Assembly: GCF_002160895.1 (NCBI RefSeq) | Contig: NZ_NFLL01000010.1 | Coordinates: 32,721-96,720 of the forward strand | DNA from: Faecalibacterium sp. An122 | Lineage (GTDB): Bacteria; Bacillota; Clostridia; Oscillospirales; Ruminococcaceae | Length of the DNA stretch: 64,000 nt | Direction of reading: 5' to 3' | In this document: one piece after another, positions 24,960-33,066 of the stretch | Layout: the number at the start of each line of letters is the position of its first letter | Numbering within the stretch: the stretch's first letter is position 1 | Notes under the pieces: model-generated | The model's input: only the letters and a program-made list of their open reading frames with translations | Database searches by the model: none | Told to the model about the DNA's origin: nothing | Position numbers and translations under genes: made by a program

Positions 24960-26071
24960 CCCGCGCCGCCAAAAAGGGACACCAGCGCGTTGGCCGCCAG
25001 CTGTCCGGCGTAGAGGGCCTCGTTGAGGTTGTTGCCGTGGGTTCCGATCTCGATCAGCAGGCTGCCGGTGGTCAGGTCCTGGTTGTAGAACCGGTAGCTG
25101 AACAGCACCGGCCGGGTGAACCCGGGGTACATCCCCTCCATGGCGGATTCCCAGGCGGCGGCAAACCGCAGATTCTGCCGCCAGTTGGGCAGCGAGACGG
25201 TGGAGCCGTTGTCGCAGCCGCAGATCAGCATGACCTGGGCGGCCTTGCGGCCGTTGATCTCCACCACCGGGGCCATCCGGGCCCCGGCGTCGTTTTCGAT
25301 GGCGTCCCGGTGGACGTCCAGCACCACCTTGATGCTGGGGTACTGGGCCAGATACTGCTGCACCACCGCCCGGCTGTTGGAATAGCTGCCGGTGTAGCTG
25401 GGATAGTCGTTGAGGGATTCGTCGTGAAGGGTGTTGATGCCGGCGGCGTTGAGGGTGTCGGCCATCACCCGGCCCACCGCGCACATATTGTTGGCCCGGT
25501 CGGTGGTGCGGGCCCCGTCCCCGGGGGCAAACCACAGCCCCGACGCCGGCCGGTAGCACTCGGTGGCGTGGGTGTGCATGATGAGAACCTGGGGCTGGGC
25601 GCTGTTCAGCTCCACATTGAAGGGCAGCGGGTTCTGGATCTCGGCGGCCACCTCCGCCGAGGAGACGCTGGTGTTGTTCTTGATGGTGCCGGCGTCGCAG
25701 GCGATGTACTTTTCGCCGCTGCCCTGGCCGTAGGATGTCTCGATGACGGTGCCGGCGTCGGCGGGCTTCTGGTCGTCGGGGGTCAGCTCCACCAGATACT
25801 GCTCGATGGAGGTGTCGGGGACAGCTTCTGCCGCTGAGGAGGCCGCCATGCTGTCCGCCGTGCTCCCGGCGGAATCGGCCTGCCCCGCCGGGCTGAGGGC
25901 AAAGGCGGTGCGCAGGGCGGGCACCGGCCCCACCAGGGTTCCCGCCAGCGTCAGGGCAATCCCCCGCCCCCACAGGGTCAGGGCCAGCATCACCGCAGCC
26001 GCCCCCAGCGCCGCCCAGCCTGTCCCTGAACCGGCGCGGCCGCCCTGGGGGTCATGGTGGTTTTCCTGCAT
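24956..26071 (-). CDS. spoIIP: Stage II sporulation protein P (SpoIIP), peptidoglycan amidase/endopeptidase
   Basis: Membrane-anchored cell-wall hydrolase that works with SpoIID and SpoIIM in forespore engulfment. 371 residues: N-terminal anchor (about 18-45), a Ser/Ala-rich linker, and the catalytic domain with QVLIMHTHATECYRP (family: HTH), VLDVHRDAIENDA (HRDA) and LLIEIGTHGNNLNEA (E-x-G-T-H-G-N). These His and Glu residues form the SpoIIP metal site. It lies 57 bp after gpr in the same direction, the common gpr-spoIIP order in Clostridia and Bacilli. Confidence 0.94.
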   Translation of the reverse strand: MQENHHDPQGGRAGSGTGWAALGAAAVMLALTLWGRGIALTLAGTLVGPVPALRTAFALSPAGQADSAGSTADSMAASSAAEAVPDTSIEQYLVELTPDDQKPADAGTVIETSYGQGSGEKYIACDAGTIKNNTSVSSAEVAAEIQNPLPFNVELNSAQPQVLIMHTHATECYRPASGLWFAPGDGARTTDRANNMCAVGRVMADTLNAAGINTLHDESLNDYPSYTGSYSNSRAVVQQYLAQYPSIKVVLDVHRDAIENDAGARMAPVVEINGRKAAQVMLICGCDNGSTVSLPNWRQNLRFAAAWESAMEGMYPGFTRPVLFSYRFYNQDLTTGSLLIEIGTHGNNLNEALYAGQLAANALVSLFGGAG

Positions 26072-26128
26072 CCGTTTGCCTCCCTTCCCGCATGACTTAC
26101 TATCTGTTCTATGCGGGCGGGGCGGCGG

Positions 26129-26923
26129 TTATGCCTGACTGGACAGCCAGCAGAGCTGATTGACGGTGAGACGGGGCTGCAAAGCCCGGTTGATGGCGGC
26201 CCCCAGCAGGGCGGCCCCGTGGGCAATGACGCTGTCCAGGGCCCGGGGGATGACCACCAGGTCCTTGCTCTCCTCCGCCTCCATTAAAGTGGGGATGCCC
26301 GCCGCAATCACCGGCAGGCCCAGGGCGGCGGCGTCCAGATGGCGGGGATTGTCGGGGCTGGCCGGCGCCAGCCCGGTGTCGGAAAACTGAATGGTGCGGC
26401 CCAGCCGTTCCGGCTCGGAGGAACAGAGGCTGTCCACGCAGATCAGGGCGGTGGGGCGGACCGCCCGCACCAATGCCCCCGCCAGGGCCTGAAGGCTGAT
26501 GCCCGCCGCCTGGGATACCCCCGGCGCCATGGCCGCCACCGGCCGGATGCCCCGGATGGGCAGGCCGTGGCCCGCCCCCATGGTGACCAGAACGTGCTGG
26601 ACGGTGCGGGGGCCCAGGGCGTCGGCGGTGACCTGGCGGTTGCCGATCCCCAGCACCAGCACCGGCCCTTCCGGGGGCAGCAGGTCGGCCAGCTCGGCCG
26701 CCGCCAGCTCGATGACGGTGTTGTCCCGCTCGTCCAGCAGGCTGACGCTGGGGGTCTCCAGGGTGACGTAGCGCCCCCGGGGCCGGGCCAGGCCGTCCCG
26801 GGCAATCTCCACCCGGGTCACCACCACCCCGCCCTGTCGCATGGTGGCCAGACGCACCCCGGCGGCGCTGCCGGCCTCCTGCCGGGCGCCGAACAGCTCG
26901 TCCGCCATGTCGGTAGATCGCAT
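26129..26923 (-). CDS. gpr: Germination protease (GPR), spore SASP-degrading endopeptidase
   Basis: Aspartic-type protease that degrades small acid-soluble spore proteins at germination. 264 residues, shorter than B. subtilis GPR (368) and lacking part of the C-terminal region. Recognised by LVLGIGNRQVTADALGPRTV and the matching M-A-P-G-V-S and CVDSLCSSEPERLGRTIQF (family T-G-I-E-T / D-A-L region). AAAGGAGG precedes ATG 26923. Divergent from rpsT, a conserved arrangement. Confidence 0.92.
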   Translation of the reverse strand: MRSTDMADELFGARQEAGSAAGVRLATMRQGGVVVTRVEIARDGLARPRGRYVTLETPSVSLLDERDNTVIELAAAELADLLPPEGPVLVLGIGNRQVTADALGPRTVQHVLVTMGAGHGLPIRGIRPVAAMAPGVSQAAGISLQALAGALVRAVRPTALICVDSLCSSEPERLGRTIQFSDTGLAPASPDNPRHLDAAALGLPVIAAGIPTLMEAEESKDLVVIPRALDSVIAHGAALLGAAINRALQPRLTVNQLCWLSSQA

Positions 26924-27012
26924 ATTGTGTCCTCCTTTGGCCCTCTGGGAGGCCTTGTTCTGGCCAAAGTGTGGGCAAAAAAATTTTTTTCAAACAAAAT
27001 TTCAAAAAAAGC

Positions 27013-27041
27013 TTGCGCAGATGCGGCGAATATGGTATCAT
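27013..27041 (+). promoter_or_regulatory. Promoter of rpsT
   Basis: TTGCGC (27013), 17-bp spacer, TATCAT (27036), 40 bp before the rpsT start. Confidence 0.65.
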
Positions 27042-27080
27042 AAGATGCGCTGTTATAGGTAGCCAAGGAGGTGGAACGAA

Positions 27081-27341
27081 TTGCCTAACATCAAATCTCA
27101 GAAGGACCGCGTCGTGCAGGCTGCTGCAGAGCAGGCTCACAACAAGGCCATTAAGACCAACCTGAAAACAGTCGTCAAGAAGGCAAACGCTGCCATCGAT
27201 GCCAAAGCCGCTGACAAGGACGCAACTGTCCTGGCTGCTGTTTCCGCGATCGACAAGGCCCGCGCCAAAGGCGTGCTGAAGAAAAACACCGCGTCCCGCA
27301 AGATCAGCCGTCTGGCCAAGCGCGCCAACAAGGCCGTCTAA
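27081..27341 (+). CDS. rpsT: 30S ribosomal protein S20
   Basis: 86-residue basic ribosomal protein binding 16S rRNA in the small subunit. MPNIKSQKDRVVQAAAEQAH and the C-terminal TASRKISRLAKRANKAV are typical. It starts with TTG at 27081 behind AAGGAGGTGG; the non-ATG start is supported by the exact S20 N-terminus and is known to be autoregulatory for rpsT in E. coli. Confidence 0.97.
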   Translation: MPNIKSQKDRVVQAAAEQAHNKAIKTNLKTVVKKANAAIDAKAADKDATVLAAVSAIDKARAKGVLKKNTASRKISRLAKRANKAV

Positions 27342-27347
27342 AGCCGT

Positions 27348-27656
27348 TCACGACTGGTTCGATACGATTGACGAGCAAAGCTCTCCGCGCCATGTATTCG
27401 GCAGGAGGGCTTTTGTTGTTTGTGTGGGGTTTTCCAGCAGGCCGTCGGGCCCGGCCGGAACGGCGGTTTCGGGGCAAAACAGCCAGCCCAGAGCGTACCC
27501 CAGGCAGACCAGGCCGGCCAGCAGCAGAGCGGCAGGCCCAAAGCCCGGTTCCCCTCCCCCAAAGGCCCGGGCCAGTCCCCCGGCGGCCCAGTACAGGGAG
27601 GGCAGACAGGGCAGCGCCCCGGCGGCATAACGGCAGACCGAACGGATGTTTCTCAT
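27348..27656 (-). CDS. Small predicted membrane protein, unknown
   Basis: 102 residues from ATG 27656 (AAAGGGGGT upstream). Two hydrophobic segments: about 8-28 (YAAGALPCLPSLYWAAGGLA) and 38-60 (FGPAALLLAGLVCLGYALGW). The last third overlaps the rpsT terminator and shows no family features, so the true end or the gene itself is uncertain. Divergent-side neighbour of the spoVA genes. Confidence 0.45.
   Translation of the reverse strand: MRNIRSVCRYAAGALPCLPSLYWAAGGLARAFGGGEPGFGPAALLLAGLVCLGYALGWLFCPETAVPAGPDGLLENPTQTTKALLPNTWRGELCSSIVSNQS
27377..27424 (+). terminator. Terminator of rpsT
   Basis: AAAGCTCTCC ... GGAGGGCTTT stem followed by TTGTTGTTTGTG, 36 bp after the rpsT stop. Confidence 0.7.
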
Positions 27657-27732
27657 ATGTAAAAACCCCCTTTTTCCTCCCAGCATAGCGCAGCCGGACG
27701 GAAAAAAGGGGCGCTGTATGTCGATGCTGTGA

Positions 27733-28089
27733 TTAGTTTTGGTCGTGGCTTTTCCCGATGAGGGAAAAGACCAGTCCGCAGAGGAGGCTGGCGGCGATGC
27801 CGGCGGCCCCCGCCTGCAGGCCGCCGGTGAGGCAGCCCAGCAGGCCCTGTTCCTCCACCGCCTGGCGGACGCCCTTGGCCAGCAGATGGCCAAAGCCCAG
27901 CAGGGGGACGGTGGCGCCGCTGCCCGCCAGCTCGGCCAGAGGGCCGTACAGCCCCAGAGCCGACAAAATCACTCCGGCCACCACATAGCCGGTGAGGATG
28001 CGGGCGGGGGTCAGGCTGGTGCGGTCGATGAGGATTTGCCCGATGACGCAGAGACTGCCCCCCACCAGAAAGGCCCAGACGTATTGCAT
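27733..28089 (-). CDS. spoVAE: SpoVAE (SpoVAEb)-family spore membrane protein
   Basis: 118-residue membrane protein of the SpoVA channel that moves Ca2+-dipicolinic acid into the forespore. Four hydrophobic segments; family sequence AFLVGGSLCVIGQILIDRT, LTPARILTGYVVAGVILSAL, GFGHLLAKGVRQAVEEQGLL. I prefer the ATG at 28089 because AGGAGG is 7 nt before it; another ATG two codons upstream abuts the ribosome site. It starts 2 bp after the spoVAD stop. Confidence 0.93.
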   Translation of the reverse strand: MQYVWAFLVGGSLCVIGQILIDRTSLTPARILTGYVVAGVILSALGLYGPLAELAGSGATVPLLGFGHLLAKGVRQAVEEQGLLGCLTGGLQAGAAGIAASLLCGLVFSLIGKSHDQN

Positions 28090-28091
28090 GT

Positions 28092-29111
28092 TCATTCCTC
28101 CTGTGCTGCGGCGGGGGCGGCCAGCTCCACCAGATGGGCGATGGCGGGGATGCTCTCCTTTTGGAGAAAGGTGGTCTGGCTCATGAGGGCCCCGGTGGCG
28201 ATGAACACCACCCGTTTCAGCTCGCCCGATTCCAGCCGGGGCAGGATGTGGGCCGACAGGACGCTGGCGCAGCAGCCCGGCCCCGAGCCGCCGCTGTGGA
28301 CCTGGGGGTCCGATCCGTAGAGCAGACAGCCGCAGTCCTCGTGATGGTAGGGGCCGATGCCCTCGGCTTCCAGCAGCTGGGCCAGCAGATCGCTGCCCAC
28401 CCGGCCCAGGTCCCCGGTGTAGATGCAGTCCAGGGCGGCGGGCTGGGTGTGGGTGTCGGCCAGATAGTGCAGCAGGGTGGCGGCGGCAGCCGGGGCCATG
28501 GCGGCCCCCATGTTGTTGATGTCCCGCACCCGGTAGTCCTGGACCCGGCCAAAGGTGGCGGCCCGGATCAGAACCCCCGGCCCCGCCGGCCGCAGCAGGC
28601 AGCAGCCCGCGGCGGTGGCGGTCCACTGGGAGGTGGGGGTGCGGACGGCGCCGTAGCTCAGAGGGGTGCGGAACTGCCGCTCGGCGGCGCAGAAATGCCC
28701 CGACGCCATGGCCAGGATTCCCTCGGCCATCCCGCCGGCGCAGAGGGCGGCCCCCAGACCCAGGGCCTCGGCCATGGTGCTGCAGGCCCCAAACACCCCC
28801 GCAAAGGGGATGTCCAGCTCCCGCATGGTGTAGTTGGAGGCGGTGCATTGGGCCTGCAGGTCCCCCGCCAGAACCAGGTTCACCGACCGCTCGGCGGCCC
28901 CCGCCTTTTGCAGGCAGAGCCGGCCGGCCCGCAGCTGCAGGACCTTTTCGGCCGCCTCCCAGGTTTTCTGGCCCAGGCGGTTGTCCCGGCTCAGCTCGTC
29001 AAAGCCCTCGGCCAGAGGGCTGCGGCTCTCCTTTTTGCCGCCCACCGCCGCGTGTGCCGCGATGACCGGCGGCGCGGAGAAAATCAGGGTGTCGCCGTGC
29101 CGCTGCGCCAT
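28092..29111 (-). CDS. spoVAD: SpoVAD, dipicolinate-binding stage V sporulation protein
   Basis: 339-residue protein with a thiolase-like fold that binds dipicolinic acid in the SpoVA complex. Recognised by the N-terminal FSAPPVIAAHAAVGGKKE, QCTASNYTMRELDIPFAGVF, GACSTMAEALGLGAALCAGG and RTPTSQWTATAAGCCLL. AAAGGAG lies upstream of ATG 29111. Middle gene of the spoVAC-D-E operon. Confidence 0.95.
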   Translation of the reverse strand: MAQRHGDTLIFSAPPVIAAHAAVGGKKESRSPLAEGFDELSRDNRLGQKTWEAAEKVLQLRAGRLCLQKAGAAERSVNLVLAGDLQAQCTASNYTMRELDIPFAGVFGACSTMAEALGLGAALCAGGMAEGILAMASGHFCAAERQFRTPLSYGAVRTPTSQWTATAAGCCLLRPAGPGVLIRAATFGRVQDYRVRDINNMGAAMAPAAAATLLHYLADTHTQPAALDCIYTGDLGRVGSDLLAQLLEAEGIGPYHHEDCGCLLYGSDPQVHSGGSGPGCCASVLSAHILPRLESGELKRVVFIATGALMSQTTFLQKESIPAIAHLVELAAPAAAQEE

Positions 29112-29206
29112 GGAATGCCCCACTCCTTTCGGATGTTTCCCAGGGCGGAGAAAATCAAATCTCTCGCCTTGTTTTTGCAATATTTTCCATCCACTGGACG
29201 TATCCT

Positions 29207-29650
29207 CTATATGAGGCCCGCCAGCCACAGAATGAGTCCGTACACCGCCGAGGCCGCCGTGCCGTAGACAATCACCGGCCCGGCGATGGTGAACATCTTG
29301 GCCCCGGTGCCGGTGACCCGGCCCTCGGACTGAAACTCAATGGCCGCGCTGACCACCGAGTTGGCAAAGCCGGTGATGGGCACCAGACTTCCCGCCCCGG
29401 CCCGGGCCGCCAGCTTCTGGTACCACCCCAGGGTGGTGCACAGCCCCGACAAAAGGATCAGGGTGCAGCTGGTGAGGGTGCCGGCGGTGTCGGGGTCGGC
29501 CCCCGCCGCCAGATACCGCTGGCGGAACCATTCCCCCAGCAGACAGATGCCTCCGCCCACGCAGAAGGCCCACAGGCAGTCCCGCACTATAGGGGACGGC
29601 GGCCCGGCCTGCTGAACCCGGCGGGCGTATTCCTCGCTTGACAGATGCAT
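29207..29650 (-). CDS. spoVAC: SpoVAC, stage V sporulation membrane protein
   Basis: 147-residue protein, mechanosensitive-type component of the SpoVA dipicolinate channel. Four hydrophobic segments with family motifs CLWAFCVGGGICLLGEWF, LVPITGFANSVVSAAIEFQS, GTGAKMFTIAGPVIVYG. Upstream gene of the operon; 95 bp separate it from spoVAD. No clear sigma-A promoter upstream, in keeping with a forespore sigma factor (sigma-G) in known systems. Confidence 0.94.
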   Translation of the reverse strand: MHLSSEEYARRVQQAGPPSPIVRDCLWAFCVGGGICLLGEWFRQRYLAAGADPDTAGTLTSCTLILLSGLCTTLGWYQKLAARAGAGSLVPITGFANSVVSAAIEFQSEGRVTGTGAKMFTIAGPVIVYGTAASAVYGLILWLAGLI

Positions 29651-29748
29651 AAAACCGTTCGCCTCACTCGTCTGTTTGGCAGATAGTCTGCCCGAGGTGC
29701 GGCGTGATTATACCAGATTCTACATTTCAGAACAGAGAGGTCTTTTGT

Positions 29749-30708
29749 ATGCAGCAGCAGCCTATGGCTCCTATGCCCAATGATCCGTCCCACCGCCCGC
29801 GCCGCAAACTGACCCGGGCCGAAATCCGCCGCCGTCGCCGCCGCCGTGCGGCCCGGCGCCTCACCGTCTTTTTCTGTGCCCTGGCCCTGGTGGCGGGAGG
29901 CGTCTCCTTCGCCGTCACCCGGATGCAGGCCGCCGCCTCCAGCGCCTCCACCACCACACCGGCCAGCAGCACCCAGCCCGCCGGCTCGGCGGCGTCCGGC
30001 TCGAACAACAGCCCGGCGGCGTCCTCCTCTTCCCAGGCCGCTTCTTCGGCCCCGGCAGTGCCCCAGAACGCTCTGGGCCTCACCGCCGCCGAGGCCCAGG
30101 CCATGCTGAATGATTCCCGGATGGTGCTGGTGAACCACGACTCCCCCACGCCGGAGGACTACACCTTCGACACCAAGGAGTGCGGCTCGGCCACCGCCAT
30201 CAACAAGACCCTTCAGACCGAGGCCGCCGACGCCTTCCTGGAGATGCAGGCCGCGGCAGCCGCCGACGGCGTCACCATCTGGATGCAGAGCGGCTACCGG
30301 AGTGTGTCCTACCAGACCACCCTGTACAACAACAAAACCCAGCAGTACCTGAACCAGGGCTACGATGAAGCCACCGCCCGGGAGCTGGCCGCCGGCATCG
30401 TCAACCCTCCGGGATATTCCGAGCACAACTGCGGCCTGGCCGCCGACCTGAACTGCCCCGACTTCACCGACCTGGACACCGGCTTTGAGAACACCACCGC
30501 CTTTGCCTGGCTGTGCGAGCACGCCGAACAGTACGGCTTCATCCTCCGCTACCCCAAGGGAGAGGAGGCCGAGGCCGTCACCGAGATCACCTATGAGCCC
30601 TGGCACTGGCGCTATGTGGGCCCCGAAAACGCCGCCCGAATCAACGAAAGCGGGCTGATTTTTGAGCAGTATATCGCCGAGCTGCAGAAGATCGCCGCGG
30701 CGGTGTAA
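29749..30708 (+). CDS. VanY/LdcB-type D,D- or L,D-carboxypeptidase (peptidase M15B)
   Basis: Exported Zn-dependent peptidoglycan carboxypeptidase of 319 residues. A short, extremely Arg-rich N-terminus (LTRAEIRRRRRRRAARRL), one membrane segment (about 38-58), a Ser/Ala-rich wall-spanning linker (about 62-105), and the M15B domain with SGYRSVSYQTTLYN, GYSEHNCGLAADL (S-x-H-x-x-G-x-A-x-D zinc motif) and EPWHWRYVG (catalytic E, zinc H). It trims stem peptides. I start at ATG 29749 (GAGAGG upstream), 15 codons after an in-frame GTG. Confidence 0.92.
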   Translation: MQQQPMAPMPNDPSHRPRRKLTRAEIRRRRRRRAARRLTVFFCALALVAGGVSFAVTRMQAAASSASTTTPASSTQPAGSAASGSNNSPAASSSSQAASSAPAVPQNALGLTAAEAQAMLNDSRMVLVNHDSPTPEDYTFDTKECGSATAINKTLQTEAADAFLEMQAAAAADGVTIWMQSGYRSVSYQTTLYNNKTQQYLNQGYDEATARELAAGIVNPPGYSEHNCGLAADLNCPDFTDLDTGFENTTAFAWLCEHAEQYGFILRYPKGEEAEAVTEITYEPWHWRYVGPENAARINESGLIFEQYIAELQKIAAAV

Positions 30709-30745
30709 AGACCCTGGAAACGGGGTGTGAAAGTTTTGGCCCGGA

Positions 30746-30774
30746 TTGCATTTTGCAGTTTGATATGATAAGAT
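30746..30774 (+). promoter_or_regulatory. Promoter of the DUF4358-like lipoprotein gene
   Basis: TTGCAT (30746), 17-bp spacer, TAAGAT (30769), 86 bp upstream of the start. Confidence 0.6.
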
Positions 30775-30859
30775 AGTCATGGTTTGCAAAAACCTGTATG
30801 CGTAGCGCTGCGCCCCGGGCGCACCAACGATACAATCGAGAGAAGGAAAAGGAAATATT

Positions 30860-31462
30860 ATGATGAAACGTAATTTCTTGTTTTCGTTGACTGCACTGAT
30901 TCTCTGCGCTGCCCTGCTGGCAGGCTGCGGCGGATCTTCCGATGATGCCAGCAGCACCGCCAGCTCGGCGGCGTCTGCCCCCGCCTCCGCCGCCGCCGGC
31001 GAGACCCGCACCGATGATGCGGGTACGGCCGCTCCGAACAATGCGGAAAACGGTTCCGACCAGCTGTCGGCCATTGCGGACCAGCTGCTGGAGGCCAACC
31101 CCATCTCCAACCAGTTTGAGATCTCGGCCATGAACATCGAGTACGACTTCGGCCTGGCGGCCGAGGACGTGGCCAGCTACAAGGGCATCAAGAGCAATGA
31201 CAACGGCGACGCCGGCCTGGTGCTGGTGATTCAGCCCGCCGCCGGCAAGTCCGAGGCCATCTGCGAGCAGCTGCAGACCTACAAGGAGGACCAGGTGGCC
31301 TTCTACGGCAACTACTCCGAATTTGCCCAGGCCCAGAGCAACGTGGAAAACGCAGTGATCTCGGGCCGGGATAACCTGGTGGTCATGGTCATCGCCTCCA
31401 ACGAGGCCACCGCTGACCTGGGTCAGGCCGTGGACGACGTGATGAACGAATACGCACAGTAA
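30860..31462 (+). CDS. Lipoprotein, DUF4358-like
   Basis: 200-residue exported lipoprotein. Signal peptide with lipobox ALLAGCGG (Cys 23), a Ser/Ala/Asp-rich linker, then a globular domain (about 72-200) with NPISNQFEISAMNIEYDFGL and VASYKGIKSNDNGDAGLVLV. This fits my memory of DUF4358, a family of clostridial lipoproteins with no known function. AAGGAAAAGGAAAT precedes the start. The MBOAT and DHHW genes follow after 173 bp in the same direction, so it may belong to a surface-modification cluster. Confidence 0.85.
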   Translation: MMKRNFLFSLTALILCAALLAGCGGSSDDASSTASSAASAPASAAAGETRTDDAGTAAPNNAENGSDQLSAIADQLLEANPISNQFEISAMNIEYDFGLAAEDVASYKGIKSNDNGDAGLVLVIQPAAGKSEAICEQLQTYKEDQVAFYGNYSEFAQAQSNVENAVISGRDNLVVMVIASNEATADLGQAVDDVMNEYAQ

Positions 31463-31635
31463 GATTTTGCCCCCGCGATAGGGTTCGAGCCGCCGTGACC
31501 GGCGCCCGGGCCCTGCCCGGCGGGAAATCTGCTGCAGTCCCTGAGTCAATGCCCCCGCGGCATCGGCTCTTATTTGACCCAGGCGTTCTCACGAGAATGG
31601 CCCCACACCCACCCTGCTGGTAAGGAGATACGGCC

Positions 31636-33054
31636 TTGATATTCAGTTCGATCATCTTCCTGTTTCATTTTCTGCCCTTTACCCTGGCGGCCTATTATAT
31701 TGCCCCCGCCCGGGCCAAGAACACCGTCCTGTTTTTGTGCAGCCTGGTGTTCTACTGCTGGGGCGAAGTCCGGTTTTTCCCGGTGATGCTGGGCCTGATC
31801 CTCATCAACTACCTGTGCGGTTTGGGGATCGCCCTCTTTGACCGCCGCCCTCTGGGGCGGAAAATTCTCCTGGCGGTGGCCCTGGTGGGCAGCCTGGGGA
31901 TGCTGTTCTACTTCAAATACACCAACTTTGTGCTGGAAAGCGCCAACGCCCTGCTGGGGACAAGCTTTGCCCCCATCGAGGGCATCAGCGTCCTGCCTCT
32001 GGGCATCAGCTTCTACACCTTCCAGACGTTGTCCTATACCATTGACGTCTACCGGCGGAACGTCCTGGCCGAAAAGAACATCATCGACTTCGGCGCCTAT
32101 GTGGTCATGTTCCCCCAGCTGATCGCCGGCCCCATCGTCAAATACCGGGATGTGGCCGCCCAGCTCCACGTCTACAAGCACCGCTATTCCCTGGCCCAGA
32201 TTGAGGAGGGCGTGACCATCTTCACCTTCGGCCTGGCCAAAAAGGTGCTGCTGGCCGACGCCATCGGCACCCTCTGGACCGACATCATCGGCATCGCCGA
32301 TGACGCCTCGGTGACCTTTGTGGGCCTGGCCAACGCCTCCACCCCGCTGGTGTGGCTGGGTATCCTGGCCTACAGCTTCCAGCTGTACTTTGACTTCTCG
32401 GGTTACTCCATGATGGCCATCGGCATGGGCAAGATGATGGGCTTTGAGTTCCCCCAGAACTTCAACTATCCGTATATTTCCGCCTCCATCACCGAGTTCT
32501 GGCGGCGGTGGCATATGACCCTGTCGGGCTGGTTCCGGGAGTATGTGTATATCCCCCTGGGCGGCAACCGCAAGGGCCTGCGCCGCCAGATCCTCAACCT
32601 GTTCATCGTGGAGTTGCTCACCGGCATCTGGCACGGCGCCAACTGGAACTTCATCTGCTGGGGCCTGTACTATTTCGTCCTGCTGGCGGTGGAAAAGCTG
32701 TTCCTCCTGAAATACCTGCAAAAGGGCAAAATCTGGCCCCACATCTACACCCTGTTTTTTGTGGTGGTGGGCTGGGCCATGTTTGTGGGCAATGACGCCG
32801 GCGTCCAGTTCGGCCTGCTGTTCCAGAAGCTGTTCATCCCCTCGGGCGGCGTGTCGCCGGTGTACTTCCTCCGGAACTACGGCGTCCTGCTGGTGGTGTC
32901 GGCCATCTGCTGCACCCCCCTCATCGAGAAGGTCTGGGACCTGCTCAAACGGCGGAACTGGACAAGGGTGCTGACGGTGGCCCTGCTGCTGGTGGTCTCC
33001 ACCGCCTATGTGGTGGGCAGCACCAACAGCCCCTTCCTCTACTTCAACTTCTAA
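31636..33054 (+). CDS. MBOAT-family membrane O-acyltransferase (AlgI/DltB/PatA type)
   Basis: 472-residue polytopic membrane acyltransferase that moves acyl (often acetyl) groups across the membrane to a cell-surface polymer. About 11 hydrophobic segments. MBOAT hallmarks: GISFYTFQTLSYTIDVYR, SFQLYFDFSGYSMMAIGMGK, FWRRWHMTLSGWFREYVYIP, and the catalytic His in LTGIWHGANWNFICWG. TTG start at 31636 behind AAGGAGA. Followed after 12 bp by a DHHW-type partner, the common AlgI-AlgX/DltB-DltD-like pairing. The polymer acceptor is unknown. Confidence 0.93.
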   Translation: MIFSSIIFLFHFLPFTLAAYYIAPARAKNTVLFLCSLVFYCWGEVRFFPVMLGLILINYLCGLGIALFDRRPLGRKILLAVALVGSLGMLFYFKYTNFVLESANALLGTSFAPIEGISVLPLGISFYTFQTLSYTIDVYRRNVLAEKNIIDFGAYVVMFPQLIAGPIVKYRDVAAQLHVYKHRYSLAQIEEGVTIFTFGLAKKVLLADAIGTLWTDIIGIADDASVTFVGLANASTPLVWLGILAYSFQLYFDFSGYSMMAIGMGKMMGFEFPQNFNYPYISASITEFWRRWHMTLSGWFREYVYIPLGGNRKGLRRQILNLFIVELLTGIWHGANWNFICWGLYYFVLLAVEKLFLLKYLQKGKIWPHIYTLFFVVVGWAMFVGNDAGVQFGLLFQKLFIPSGGVSPVYFLRNYGVLLVVSAICCTPLIEKVWDLLKRRNWTRVLTVALLLVVSTAYVVGSTNSPFLYFNF

Positions 33055-33066
33055 GGAGGCCGCACC

